NCBI RefSeq assembly: GCF_009826935.1
Contig: NZ_WUMN01000011.1
Span: forward strand, 1 to 55,814
DNA: 55,814 bases
Direction: 5' to 3'
From: Flavobacterium sp. Sd200
Lineage (GTDB): Bacteria; Bacteroidota; Bacteroidia; Flavobacteriales; Flavobacteriaceae
Below the pieces are notes generated by a model. The model did not search any database. It was not told where the DNA came from and saw only the letters and a list, made by a program, of their open reading frames with translations. Position 1 is the stretch's first letter; each line of letters opens with the position of its first letter. The position numbers were made by a program, and so were the translations under genes. Positions 7,782 to 16,376 of the stretch are shown one piece after another.

Positions 7782-9647
7782 GTGAATTACCTTTCAGTAG
7801 AAAATATATCAAAATCATTTGGCGAACGCACGCTTTTCGAAAACCTGTCTTTTGGTATCAACAAAGACCAAAAGATAGCTTTTGTAGCCAAGAATGGCAG
7901 TGGCAAGACCAGTATCCTTAAAATTATTAATGGTAATGATACGCCTGATACCGGTCAGGTGATTATGCGTAAGGATATTAAAATGGAGTTTCTTTCTCAG
8001 GAACCTAACCTCGATCCTGAGCTTACCATTGAGGAAAGCATTTTTGCGTCGGGTACCGAGATACTGAAGGTAATTGAGGCGTATGAAAAAGCCCTGGAAA
8101 ATCCGGAAGATGAAACGGCCTACCAAAAAGCCTTTGAAAAAATGGAGTTGCACAATGCCTGGGACTTTGAAACCCAGTACAAGCAAATTCTTTTTAAACT
8201 TAAGCTTGAAGACCTTAAACTAAAGGTTAAAAGCCTTAGCGGCGGACAAAAAAAGCGTTTGGCACTGGCTATAATCCTTATCAATAAACCTGATTTGTTG
8301 ATACTTGATGAGCCAACCAACCACCTTGATCTTGAAATGATCGAATGGCTGGAAAATTATTTTGCCAAAGAGAATATTACACTGTTTATGGTTACCCACG
8401 ACCGCTTTTTCCTGGAGCGCGTGTGTAACGAAATTATAGAATTAGATAACGGTAAACTCTATCAATATAAAGGCAATTACAGCTACTACCTTCAAAAAAA
8501 GGAAGAGCGCATTGCAGCAGAAAATGCCAGTATAGACAAGGCTCAAAACCTGTTTGTTAAAGAGCTTGCCTGGATGCGCCGCCAGCCAAAGGCCCGTACT
8601 ACCAAAAGTAAATCGCGTCAGGACGATTTTTATGTGATCAAGGAGAAAGCCCACAGCCGTCGTAAGGAGCATGTAGTAGAACTCGAAATTAACATGGAAC
8701 GAATGGGCAGAAAGGTTATAGAGCTGCATAAAATAACTAAAACATTTGGCGATAAAAAAATACTCGAAGGGTTTGACTATAATTTTAAACCGGGAGAGCG
8801 CATTGGTATTATAGGTAAGAATGGTACGGGTAAATCTACTTTTCTAAATATGGTAACCCAAACCCTGCCTGTAGATGGGGGCAAAGTAGTAGTGGGAGAA
8901 ACGGTTAAGATAGGTTACTACACTCAAAGCGGTATTAACCCTAAAGAAGGCCAAAAGGTTATAGATGTTATTAAAGAGTTTGGCGAATATATTCCGCTGG
9001 CTAAAGGAAGAACAATTAGCGCAGCACAACTCTTAGAACGCTTTTTGTTTGACCGTAAAAAGCAATATGACTTTGTAGACCGCCTTAGTGGGGGAGAGCT
9101 TAAACGCCTTTATTTGTGTACGGTACTGATACAAAACCCTAACTTTTTAATACTCGATGAGCCTACTAACGATCTTGATATTGTTACGCTCAATGTGCTT
9201 GAAAGCTTTTTGTTAGATTATCCGGGGTGTTTGCTTGTAGTGAGCCACGACCGCTATTTTATGGACAAGATCGTAGACCACCTTTTTGTATTTAAGGGTG
9301 AAGGTGTGGTAGAAGATTTTCCGGGTAATTATAGCGATTTCCGTAGTTATGAAGACAGTGCTGAACCCACCAAAGCCGAACTAAAACCTGTTAGCGATAA
9401 CAAAAGCTGGAAACAGAATAATGTTAAGGCCGGGCTTACTTTTAACGAGCAAAAGGAATTCAATAAAATAGAGAAAGAGCTTCAGGATCTGGAGCGCGAT
9501 AAAGCTGCGATTGAAAAACTTTTCTCTGACGGCTCTATAGCCGATGGCGATATTGAGGTAAAAGCATCTGAACTTGAAAAGGTACTTAAAGCAATTGACG
9601 ATAAAACCGAACGCTGGTTTGAATTAAGTGCTAAGATGGAAGAGTAG
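7782..9647 (+). CDS. ABC-F family ATPase (Uup/EttA-like)
   Basis: About 621 aa with two fused ATP-binding cassettes and no membrane segments. Cassette 1 has Walker A AKNGSGKTS, signature LSGGQKKRLA and Walker B LLILDEPTNHLDL; cassette 2 has GKNGTGKST, LSGGELKRLY and FLILDEPTNDLDI. The interdomain linker is basic (RRQPKARTTKSKSRQ) and the C-terminus is a charged coiled coil, as in Uup. ABC-F proteins act on ribosomes or DNA structures rather than transport; which substrate applies here is not visible. I chose GTG 7782 (MNYLSVENISKSFGER) because this matches where the conserved sequence begins and a -7 element covers the upstream TTG. Confidence 0.9.
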   Translation: MNYLSVENISKSFGERTLFENLSFGINKDQKIAFVAKNGSGKTSILKIINGNDTPDTGQVIMRKDIKMEFLSQEPNLDPELTIEESIFASGTEILKVIEAYEKALENPEDETAYQKAFEKMELHNAWDFETQYKQILFKLKLEDLKLKVKSLSGGQKKRLALAIILINKPDLLILDEPTNHLDLEMIEWLENYFAKENITLFMVTHDRFFLERVCNEIIELDNGKLYQYKGNYSYYLQKKEERIAAENASIDKAQNLFVKELAWMRRQPKARTTKSKSRQDDFYVIKEKAHSRRKEHVVELEINMERMGRKVIELHKITKTFGDKKILEGFDYNFKPGERIGIIGKNGTGKSTFLNMVTQTLPVDGGKVVVGETVKIGYYTQSGINPKEGQKVIDVIKEFGEYIPLAKGRTISAAQLLERFLFDRKKQYDFVDRLSGGELKRLYLCTVLIQNPNFLILDEPTNDLDIVTLNVLESFLLDYPGCLLVVSHDRYFMDKIVDHLFVFKGEGVVEDFPGNYSDFRSYEDSAEPTKAELKPVSDNKSWKQNNVKAGLTFNEQKEFNKIEKELQDLERDKAAIEKLFSDGSIADGDIEVKASELEKVLKAIDDKTERWFELSAKMEE

Positions 9648-9692
9648 TTAGTTGGTTGATAGATTTGAAACATAACTCTATACAGGATTTGA

Positions 9693-10325
9693 ATGAGAAC
9701 AGAAGCATATATTAAATTCCTCCTGAACTCCGTAAATGCACACGGGGTTCATTCTCCGTTTATATATAGCCTTATTGCTAACGGCTTTTACAAAAAGCAA
9801 TATGTTGTTTTCAAAAGCAGCCCCGATGCTGTTAAGGCCGGGTTAAGCAGGCAGGGGCTTAATATACTGTTTAGGACTATAAGTTACTTTAAGTCATACA
9901 AGTTTTTAATATTAGGTGAAGATGCTCCTGTCATTACCGAAGCCATTCGCGCTTCGGCAGAAGAGATAAACTCGAAAGTATGGTTTTATTCTAATTATGT
10001 TCCTGTACCCGGTGGTGCCGACCTTATATATCTTACAGGCAAAAATGAAGCGCAGCTAATGCCGCTTTTAGAACGAGCCATTACCGATATAAATAATAAT
10101 ACAGTAGCAATAATAGGTGGCATACACGAAACTGATGAAATGGAAGCTGCATGGCAAGCCATAAAAAAAGACCCAAGGGTTACAGTATCTATAGATACGT
10201 ATCACTTAGGCCTTGTTTTTTTCAGGCGTGAGCAGGCTAACCAGCATTTTATCATACGCCCTTACAGATCTTTTTTGACCGATGCTGTTTTAGGCATACG
10301 CAACCTGTGGGGATTATTGGGCTAG
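9693..10325 (+). CDS. Class I SAM-methyltransferase-like protein, possibly degenerate
   Basis: 210 aa. The start (YIKFLLNSVNAHGVHSPFIYSLI) is the conserved N-terminus of a Bacteroidota family annotated as class I SAM-dependent methyltransferases. The place where the glycine-rich SAM loop is expected reads FLILGEDAPVITEA, without a GxGxG pattern, so cofactor binding is doubtful. Later segments (DLIYLTG, VAIIGGIHETDEMEAAW, YHLGLVFFRREQANQHF) keep the family's strand order. It follows the ABC-F gene by 45 nt and may be cotranscribed. Its stop overlaps the stop of the convergent gene in a shared CTAG. Confidence 0.7.
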   Translation: MRTEAYIKFLLNSVNAHGVHSPFIYSLIANGFYKKQYVVFKSSPDAVKAGLSRQGLNILFRTISYFKSYKFLILGEDAPVITEAIRASAEEINSKVWFYSNYVPVPGGADLIYLTGKNEAQLMPLLERAITDINNNTVAIIGGIHETDEMEAAWQAIKKDPRVTVSIDTYHLGLVFFRREQANQHFIIRPYRSFLTDAVLGIRNLWGLLG

Positions 10326-10576
10326 TTGTTTCTTAAAGCTGACATTAATTCGACTTTTGTCATTTTAGAACGACCTTCAATACCCACTTTCTTGGCCTGT
10401 TCATATAGTTCTTGCTTTGTTCGTTCTTCATAGGGCTTGGCTATGCCACCCCTATGTTCGGCTCCTTCACTATTGGCTATCCTTGCACTTTTTTCTTTGC
10501 TGTAGCCTTTGTCTCTTAGGGCTTCATACTGGTCTATATTTTTGACCTGTGGCCCTGGTGATCTTCTTTTCGGCAT
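10322..10576 (-). CDS. Small Rho-N-like / DUF7218-like protein
   Basis: 84 aa and very basic. The first half (NIDQYEALRDKGYSKEKSARIANS) is the conserved motif of a small family often labelled DUF7218 or Rho-terminator N-like. The C-terminal half (TKQELYEQAKKVGIEGRSKMTKVELMSALR) is a SAP/Rho-N type helix-extended-loop-helix, usually nucleic-acid binding. Role unknown; such genes are common small stress-associated genes. It is convergent with the methyltransferase-like gene. Confidence 0.75.
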   Translation of the reverse strand: MPKRRSPGPQVKNIDQYEALRDKGYSKEKSARIANSEGAEHRGGIAKPYEERTKQELYEQAKKVGIEGRSKMTKVELMSALRNN

Positions 10577-10941
10577 AATGCATCAATTTTCAGGTTTCTT
10601 ATACATTAAAATTACTTTGATTAAGTATGGCGCACCGTTAATACCTAATTAAAAAACTGTTTTAAATTGTTAAAATGTATTTCATTTCATCGAAAAAATC
10701 AATGAGGTTTTTTAGACCATTTGAATGCTGCTATTTATTATATTTTTACTTCTTGAATACCCTCTCTGCATATTAATTATTTACTGTGAATTTGTTTGTT
10801 TAGATGTCTTGTGAGAAATCTTATAGTTTTCTTAAATTAAGTTTATTTATGAGTAATAATTAGTTTATATGTTTTAAAATTTTTGTATTTATTTTTATAA
10901 CATATTTTTTTTAAATAAATATAATTTTTTACAAATTTACT

Positions 10942-10960
10942 ACAACGTATTCGTAACTTT
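10942..10960 (+). promoter_or_regulatory. Candidate operator, copy A
   Basis: ACTACAACGTATTCGTAAC. It matches the copies at 24555 and 30228 in 17 of 19 positions or better. It ends 11 nt before the -33 element of the susC promoter, a place usual for an activator or a remote operator. Confidence 0.65.
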
Positions 10961-10971
10961 CGGTAAAATAA

Positions 10972-11003
10972 TTTTGTGCCATTTTATGTAAACTTTACTT
11001 TTG
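10972..11003 (+). promoter_or_regulatory. susC promoter
   Basis: TTTTG (10972-10976), a 19-nt spacer and TACTTTTG (10996-11003) match the Bacteroidota sigma-ABfr consensus exactly. Transcription would start near 11,008-11,010, inside the GGTCTATAATACC element. Confidence 0.75.
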
Positions 11004-11015
11004 GTCTATAATACC
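11003..11015 (+). promoter_or_regulatory. GGTCTATAATACC element at the susC transcription start
   Basis: An imperfect inverted repeat (TGGT...ACCA) resembling GGTCTAATATTGAC found upstream of uxuB and GH115. It overlaps the predicted start site. Confidence 0.4.
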
Positions 11016-11040
11016 ATAAGAGTAGTGTTTTTAATTAACG

Positions 11041-11050
11041 AAAACGTTAT
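11041..11050 (+). promoter_or_regulatory. AAAACGTTAT box in the susC leader
   Basis: The same ten bases occur at 18541 before the LacI-family gene. The central AACGTT palindrome is typical of LacI-family half sites. Confidence 0.4.
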
Positions 11051-11160
11051 AATTAATGATGGCCACATTAGTAAATAACAATATTGTAAACCCAAACAGT
11101 AAATGCATGAAAAACATTTTACACTAACACTAATTAATCAAATAATAACTAATCAAATTT

Positions 11161-14100
11161 ATGGAGAACCTCTACAGTATACCATTACCGCTTAGGCGTT
11201 TGGTAGCATTACTTACGTTTTTTTTAGCTACCCACGTTTGTGTGGCCCAGGGGCAAACAAATGTTACGGGTGTTGTAACCTCGTCTGAGGATAAGCTGGG
11301 CATACCCGGAGTTAATGTGCTTATAAAAGGTACAACTAATGCTGCTGTTACCGATATTGATGGTAGCTACAGTATTTCGGTACCACAAAATACCGTTTTG
11401 GTATTTACATCTGTTGGATTTAAAACTCAGGAAATAACTGTTACAGGCAGTACAGTTAATGTTGTAATGCAATCTGATACAAAAGAACTTAGCGAAGTTG
11501 TTGTGGTGGGTTACGGTACACAGCGCAAAGAAGCTGTAACAGGATCGGTAGCATCTATAAAAGGAGATGCTATTCGCGAAGTACCTTCACCAAATATTAC
11601 TCAGGCATTACAGGGACGTATTGCGGGTGTAGAAATGATGCAGTCGTCAAGTAAGCCTGGTGCTACAATGCAAATCCGTATTCGTGGTTCGCGAAGCCTT
11701 AGTGGCAGTAACGACCCTCTTGTAGTATTAGACGGTATTCCGTTCTCGGGATCTATTGGAGACATCAGTACTGATGATATTAAGAGTATCGATATACTAA
11801 AAGATGCTTCTGCTACAGCTATTTACGGTTCTCGTGGAGCAAACGGTGTAATATTGGTTACTACTAATAAAGGAACAAAAGGGCAGGAAGCAAAATTTAC
11901 CTATAATTCATATTATGGTATAAAAACTATTTTTAATGAATACCCAATGATGAACGGTGCTCAGTTTTCTAAACTACGTGCAGATGCGGGTATCTATACT
12001 TCTAACGGTCCGGATGAGGAAGAAGGAGTTAATACAGACTGGCAGGGAATGTTCTTTAAAAATTCGAGCATGATAACCAATCATTATTTAGGAGTGAGCG
12101 GTGGTACTGCAAAAGGTAGTTATAACTTTAGTGTTAGCTACTTTAATGATGAGGCTTTAATACCCCTACAGGATTATGAGCGTTTTTCTTTACAGGCATC
12201 TTTAGATCAGGAATTAGGAGCTTTCCGTTTTGGTTTCAGTTCTAATAATAACTATGCTATTACTAACGGAAGCAGCATAGGTACTTATGGCGTGTTGAGC
12301 CAATCGCCTATAGCGAATCCTTACAACGCAGACGGCAGTCTTAAAAGATTTGTAAGGTCTCCGTTAGATGACCAATTTGTATATACAAGAGAAGGTCTTG
12401 AAAGGTTAGGAGACAGTTATATAGATCAAAACAGGGCTCTTTCTTCATATAACACAATATATGCTGAGGTAAAGATACCTTATGTTGAGGGTTTAAAATT
12501 CCGTACCAATATAGGTGGTACAGTGCGTGTTTCGGATAGCGGAAACTACACAGGTCAGGGAGTATTTAATGTTAACCCAACAACTGTGTCTACAGCTGGT
12601 GTCAGCAATGCACTAACTACAAACTGGGCAGTAGAAAACCTTCTTACCTACGACCGTACTTTTGCCGAAAAACACAAAGTAAATGCTGTTGCATTATACT
12701 CGGCTCAGGAAGAGACGTATAATTACAGGTCGGTTACCGCAAGGGATCTTCCGGTAGAAGCCTTTCAGTTTTACAATTTAGGAACAGCAGCCGGTGAGAT
12801 AGCAGTTAATCCTAACAATCAGGTTTACAGACAAAGTGGTCTTGTATCGTATATGGGACGTATAATGTATTCTTATGATGACAAGTACATGCTTAGTGCT
12901 ACCCTTCGTTCAGACGGTTCATCAAGGCTTGCTCCGGGTAATAAATACCATACATATCCGGCAATATCTGCAGGTTGGAACATTAAGAAAGAGTCTTTTA
13001 TGAAAAACATAAATACCATAGACCTTTTAAAATTCAGAATAGGTTACGGGCAGACTTCCAACCAGGCAGTTGATCCTTATAAAACATTAGGTCTTTTAAG
13101 TACAAGGCCGTATAATTTTGGCTCTGCAAATACTACAGGATATTATGTGTCTGAGGCACCAAACCCTTCGTTAGGCTGGGAATACTCTAAAACATGGAAC
13201 TATGGTTTAGATTTTGGTCTTTTCAACAGTCGCCTTACCGGTACTTTAGAATATTATATTCAAAAAACTGAAGACGTTCTTGTGCGTAGCATAATACCTA
13301 TAACAAATGGTGTAAGTGCACAAACAAACAATGTTGGTGCTACACAAAATAAAGGTGTTGAAATATCGCTTAACGGTATCATTTTAGACAATTACAATGG
13401 CTTTACATGGGATGCGGGACTTAACTTTTACGCTAACCGTAATAAGCTAACAGCACTTTCTTCAGGAGCTACGAGGGATGAAGCAAACGGATGGTTTGTG
13501 GGCAGCCCGATAAATGTAATTTACGATTTCAAAAAAGTTGGACTTTGGCAGGAAGGCGATCCTTATCTGAATATCTTAGAGCCGGGAGGTAACGTAGGTA
13601 TGATAAAGGTAGATTATACAGGAGGGTATAATGCCGATGGAACACCAGTTAGGGCTATTGGTGCTGCCGACCGCCAGGTAATAGACCCGAACCCTAAATT
13701 TCAGGGTGGTTTTAATACTCACGTAGCCTATAAAGGTTTCGATCTTGGTGTGGTTGGTGCATTCCAGCACGGAGGTACACTTATCAGTACACTTTATGGC
13801 TCATCAGGATACCTTAACCTTTTAGACGGACGTAGGGGTAACGTATATGTTGATTACTGGACGCCGGAAAATACAGATGCAAAATACCCTAAACCGGGTG
13901 GTATAATGAGCAGCAACAACCCTAAATATGGTAGTACACTGGCTTATTTTGATGCTTCTTATGTAAAAATACGCACCATATCTTTAGGATATACGTTTAC
14001 ACAACAATTCTTAAAAGACCTGCATGTTAGCAAATTAAGGCTTTACTGTACAGTGCAGAACCCGTTCGTAATTTATTCGCCATATCATAAAGAAACCGGT

Positions 14101-14235
14101 ATGGATCCGGAACCAAACTCTTATGGTAACGAGAATCAGGCTGTAAATACTGCGATCAACTCTCGCTTGTTAGTTATTGGTACAAATACACCAACAACAC
14201 GCAACTGGATATTTGGTATGAATGTATCATTCTAA
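11161..14235 (+). CDS. SusC/RagA-family TonB-linked outer membrane transporter
   Basis: 1024 aa. A signal peptide ends at about residue 30 (CVAQGQ). Next come a carboxypeptidase-regulatory-like domain (about 33-108; VTGVVTSSEDKLGIPGVNV), a TonB-box/plug entry VVVVGYGTQRKEAVTGSV, the plug with RIRGSRSLSGSNDPLVVLDG, and a large beta-barrel ending NWIFGMNVSF with a terminal Phe. It imports oligosaccharides across the outer membrane with its SusD partner, which follows 11 nt downstream. The surrounding enzymes suggest acetylated glucuronoxylan oligosaccharides as substrate (inference). It has a strong promoter with regulatory elements. Confidence 0.96.
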   Translation: MENLYSIPLPLRRLVALLTFFLATHVCVAQGQTNVTGVVTSSEDKLGIPGVNVLIKGTTNAAVTDIDGSYSISVPQNTVLVFTSVGFKTQEITVTGSTVNVVMQSDTKELSEVVVVGYGTQRKEAVTGSVASIKGDAIREVPSPNITQALQGRIAGVEMMQSSSKPGATMQIRIRGSRSLSGSNDPLVVLDGIPFSGSIGDISTDDIKSIDILKDASATAIYGSRGANGVILVTTNKGTKGQEAKFTYNSYYGIKTIFNEYPMMNGAQFSKLRADAGIYTSNGPDEEEGVNTDWQGMFFKNSSMITNHYLGVSGGTAKGSYNFSVSYFNDEALIPLQDYERFSLQASLDQELGAFRFGFSSNNNYAITNGSSIGTYGVLSQSPIANPYNADGSLKRFVRSPLDDQFVYTREGLERLGDSYIDQNRALSSYNTIYAEVKIPYVEGLKFRTNIGGTVRVSDSGNYTGQGVFNVNPTTVSTAGVSNALTTNWAVENLLTYDRTFAEKHKVNAVALYSAQEETYNYRSVTARDLPVEAFQFYNLGTAAGEIAVNPNNQVYRQSGLVSYMGRIMYSYDDKYMLSATLRSDGSSRLAPGNKYHTYPAISAGWNIKKESFMKNINTIDLLKFRIGYGQTSNQAVDPYKTLGLLSTRPYNFGSANTTGYYVSEAPNPSLGWEYSKTWNYGLDFGLFNSRLTGTLEYYIQKTEDVLVRSIIPITNGVSAQTNNVGATQNKGVEISLNGIILDNYNGFTWDAGLNFYANRNKLTALSSGATRDEANGWFVGSPINVIYDFKKVGLWQEGDPYLNILEPGGNVGMIKVDYTGGYNADGTPVRAIGAADRQVIDPNPKFQGGFNTHVAYKGFDLGVVGAFQHGGTLISTLYGSSGYLNLLDGRRGNVYVDYWTPENTDAKYPKPGGIMSSNNPKYGSTLAYFDASYVKIRTISLGYTFTQQFLKDLHVSKLRLYCTVQNPFVIYSPYHKETGMDPEPNSYGNENQAVNTAINSRLLVIGTNTPTTRNWIFGMNVSF

Positions 14236-14246
14236 AAAAGACAACT

Positions 14247-16193
14247 ATGAAAAATATACGATTAAAAACTATAATGGCAACAACGTTGTTTGCAATGTTG
14301 CTTGGAGGATGTTCTGATGAAATACTTACAGAAGAGCCACGATCTGTTTTAACTCCTGAGTTCTTTAAAACTGAAAAAGGTGTATTAGGCGGAATCAACG
14401 GTATGTATGCACACCTGCGTTATATGTACGGACAGGGATACTATTATAATATGTGCCTTACCGGAACAGATGAATATACGTATGGTTCAAGTGGCGATGG
14501 TAACTTTAAAGACATGGACCTTTCGGGTGTGGGGCAGTTAAACAGCCTGACAAGCCGTTCGGATGTTTTGTGGAATACAGCGTGGCCTAATATAAACAGT
14601 GCTAACGGTGTTATTGAGTTTGGACCTTCAGTGTCTTCAATTACACCCGCACAAATAGCAGAGGCACGATTTTTCCGTGCGTTCGATTACTTCCTTTTAG
14701 TACAAACTTTTGGTGGTGTACCTTTAGACCTGGGTTCAGGAGAGCTTAAATTTAATACTTCAGCAAGCCGTCGTTCTGTACGCAATACAGTACCGGAAGT
14801 GTACACAAGAGGTATATTCCCCGATCTTTTAACGTCAATACAAGATCTGCCTGATAATGGACGTGTTACCGGTGGTGCTACAAAAACTCTTGCACGCCTT
14901 TATTTGGCAAAAGCCTACCTTACATATGGTTGGTGGCTTGAAAATCCTGGTAATATTCCTACCTATCCTGATACCCCGCGTACAGACCCTGATGGGCACA
15001 ATGCACAATGGTATTACCAGCAGGCTTATGATGTTGCTGCTGCAGCTATAGACAGTCCGGGTTCTTTTGGTTTACAAGCTACCTATTATGATGTTAACCT
15101 TGCGCAAAACGATCGTAACAAAGAAATGTTATTGTATGCAGATCATACGCAGGCAAGTGAGTTCTACAACGGAGGAAGCCTTACTTATGGTACAGGTGCA
15201 GCCCCGGATAACTTTTCGGTTTGGATGGTAACCTCAAACTATACATTAATAAGAAGTTCTGCCAATACAGAACATTCTCAACTTATAAGCTCGGTTCAGC
15301 GTGAGGCAGAACAGCATTTGGGACGTCCATGGTCTTGTATGGCACCTACACAGGGAGCTATTATAAACACTTTTGCCGATAAAGTTAACGATTCGCGCTA
15401 CGATGGTACATTTACTACCACATACCGTGCTAACTGGCCAAAAGGCGGTGTAACTAATGCATTTTTGTATAATGCTAATAATTTACAGGTTAGGCCGGGC
15501 GATGCTATAGTAACGTTCCTTAACGATGAGCCTTCAACGCCTATAGATTATTCTAATGCAGTTTATAAAAGTAACATAGGTGCCGGTGTTTTACCAGGCA
15601 GGGCAGATTATGTAATTTCTCCGCAAGGCATAAACAGGCTGCGTTATCCGGGTCTTTGGAAACTGGGTACTTACCGTACAGATAACGGTACAGGTCTTGG
15701 TCAGCCAAATGCAGGTAATACACGCCCTTTCAATATTGCTAAATTCTCAGAACTTTACCTTGTAGCTGCCGAAGCGGCTGTTAAAGGTGCTTCTACACAA
15801 AGTGGTAAAAGTGCAAGAGAATTGGTAAATGTGTTGCGTGCACGTGCCGGAAAATGGCGTTTTGACAACAACGGCAATGTAGAAAAAAACGAAGACCACA
15901 GTGCTGCCATGACAGCTGCTACGCCAGCTACAATCACTATAGATTATATTCTTGCAGAGCGTTCCCGCGAATTCTTTGGCGAGGGTTACCGTTGGTATGA
16001 TCTTGTGCGCACGCAAAAATGGACACAGTATGCATCTACTTATGTAATAGGTGGAATGGCTGCAACAAATGTTACGCCACAAACTTTTCAGCGTACTATT
16101 GAGCCATACATGTATCTGCGCCCTATACCACAGAGCCAGTTAGACGCAATGGACGATTCAAGAATTGGATATCAAAATCCGGGGTATAACTAA
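14247..16193 (+). CDS. SusD/RagB-family surface glycan-binding lipoprotein
   Basis: 648 aa. A type II signal peptide with the lipobox LLGGC (cysteine near residue 22), then the typical SusD opening DEILTEEPRSVLTPEFFKTEKG. TPR-like helical segments include ARFFRAFDYFLLVQTFGGVPL and the RARAGKWRFDNNG / ILAERSREFFGEGYRWYDLVR region near the C-terminus, both diagnostic of the family. It binds the glycan over the SusC barrel. It is cotranscribed with susC. A stable hairpin follows before the esterase gene. Confidence 0.96.
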   Translation: MKNIRLKTIMATTLFAMLLGGCSDEILTEEPRSVLTPEFFKTEKGVLGGINGMYAHLRYMYGQGYYYNMCLTGTDEYTYGSSGDGNFKDMDLSGVGQLNSLTSRSDVLWNTAWPNINSANGVIEFGPSVSSITPAQIAEARFFRAFDYFLLVQTFGGVPLDLGSGELKFNTSASRRSVRNTVPEVYTRGIFPDLLTSIQDLPDNGRVTGGATKTLARLYLAKAYLTYGWWLENPGNIPTYPDTPRTDPDGHNAQWYYQQAYDVAAAAIDSPGSFGLQATYYDVNLAQNDRNKEMLLYADHTQASEFYNGGSLTYGTGAAPDNFSVWMVTSNYTLIRSSANTEHSQLISSVQREAEQHLGRPWSCMAPTQGAIINTFADKVNDSRYDGTFTTTYRANWPKGGVTNAFLYNANNLQVRPGDAIVTFLNDEPSTPIDYSNAVYKSNIGAGVLPGRADYVISPQGINRLRYPGLWKLGTYRTDNGTGLGQPNAGNTRPFNIAKFSELYLVAAEAAVKGASTQSGKSARELVNVLRARAGKWRFDNNGNVEKNEDHSAAMTAATPATITIDYILAERSREFFGEGYRWYDLVRTQKWTQYASTYVIGGMAATNVTPQTFQRTIEPYMYLRPIPQSQLDAMDDSRIGYQNPGYN

Positions 16194-16204
16194 TATGTAC
16201 CTCT

Positions 16205-16230
16205 ATTCCGGAAATACAGACTCCCGGAAT
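16205..16230 (+). repeat. Small inverted repeat after susD
   Basis: ATTCCGG and CCGGAAT arms around a 12-nt loop directly after the susD stop. There is no T tract, so it is a possible mRNA-stabilising structure and not a classical terminator. Confidence 0.4.
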
Positions 16231-16270
16231 TTAAAGACAAATATTAAGTTTGGGTTAGTTTAATATGTAA

Positions 16271-16307
16271 ACTGCGCATTGTTTTTTGGGTAAAAACAGT
16301 GCGCAGT
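16271..16307 (+). promoter_or_regulatory. Long hairpin between susD and the esterase gene
   Basis: ACTGCGCATTGTTTTTT pairs with the 17-nt arm ending GTGCGCAGT with two mismatches and a short loop. It sits about 70 nt before the esterase ATG and may reduce read-through or protect the susCD transcript. Confidence 0.5.
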
Positions 16308-16376
16308 CACTGCATATATAAGTGGCGTTTTGAATTTAAAAATGCTATATTACAGTATGTTTATAAAACTAAAGTA

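Larger units (their letters stand above)
10577..11160. other. AT-rich 584-bp regulatory region upstream of susC
   Basis: No coding sequence is visible. The right half carries the susC promoter and three candidate regulatory elements described separately (19-bp motif at 10942, GGTCTATAATACC at 11003, AAAACGTTAT at 11041). The left half (10,580-10,930) is very AT-rich and I see no clear signal in it. The susC leader would be about 150 nt long. Confidence 0.7.

Noticed and set aside
16299..16376. N-terminal extension of the esterase from a GTG
   Set aside because: The GTG lies in a hairpin and the ATG at 16377 gives a clean signal peptide.
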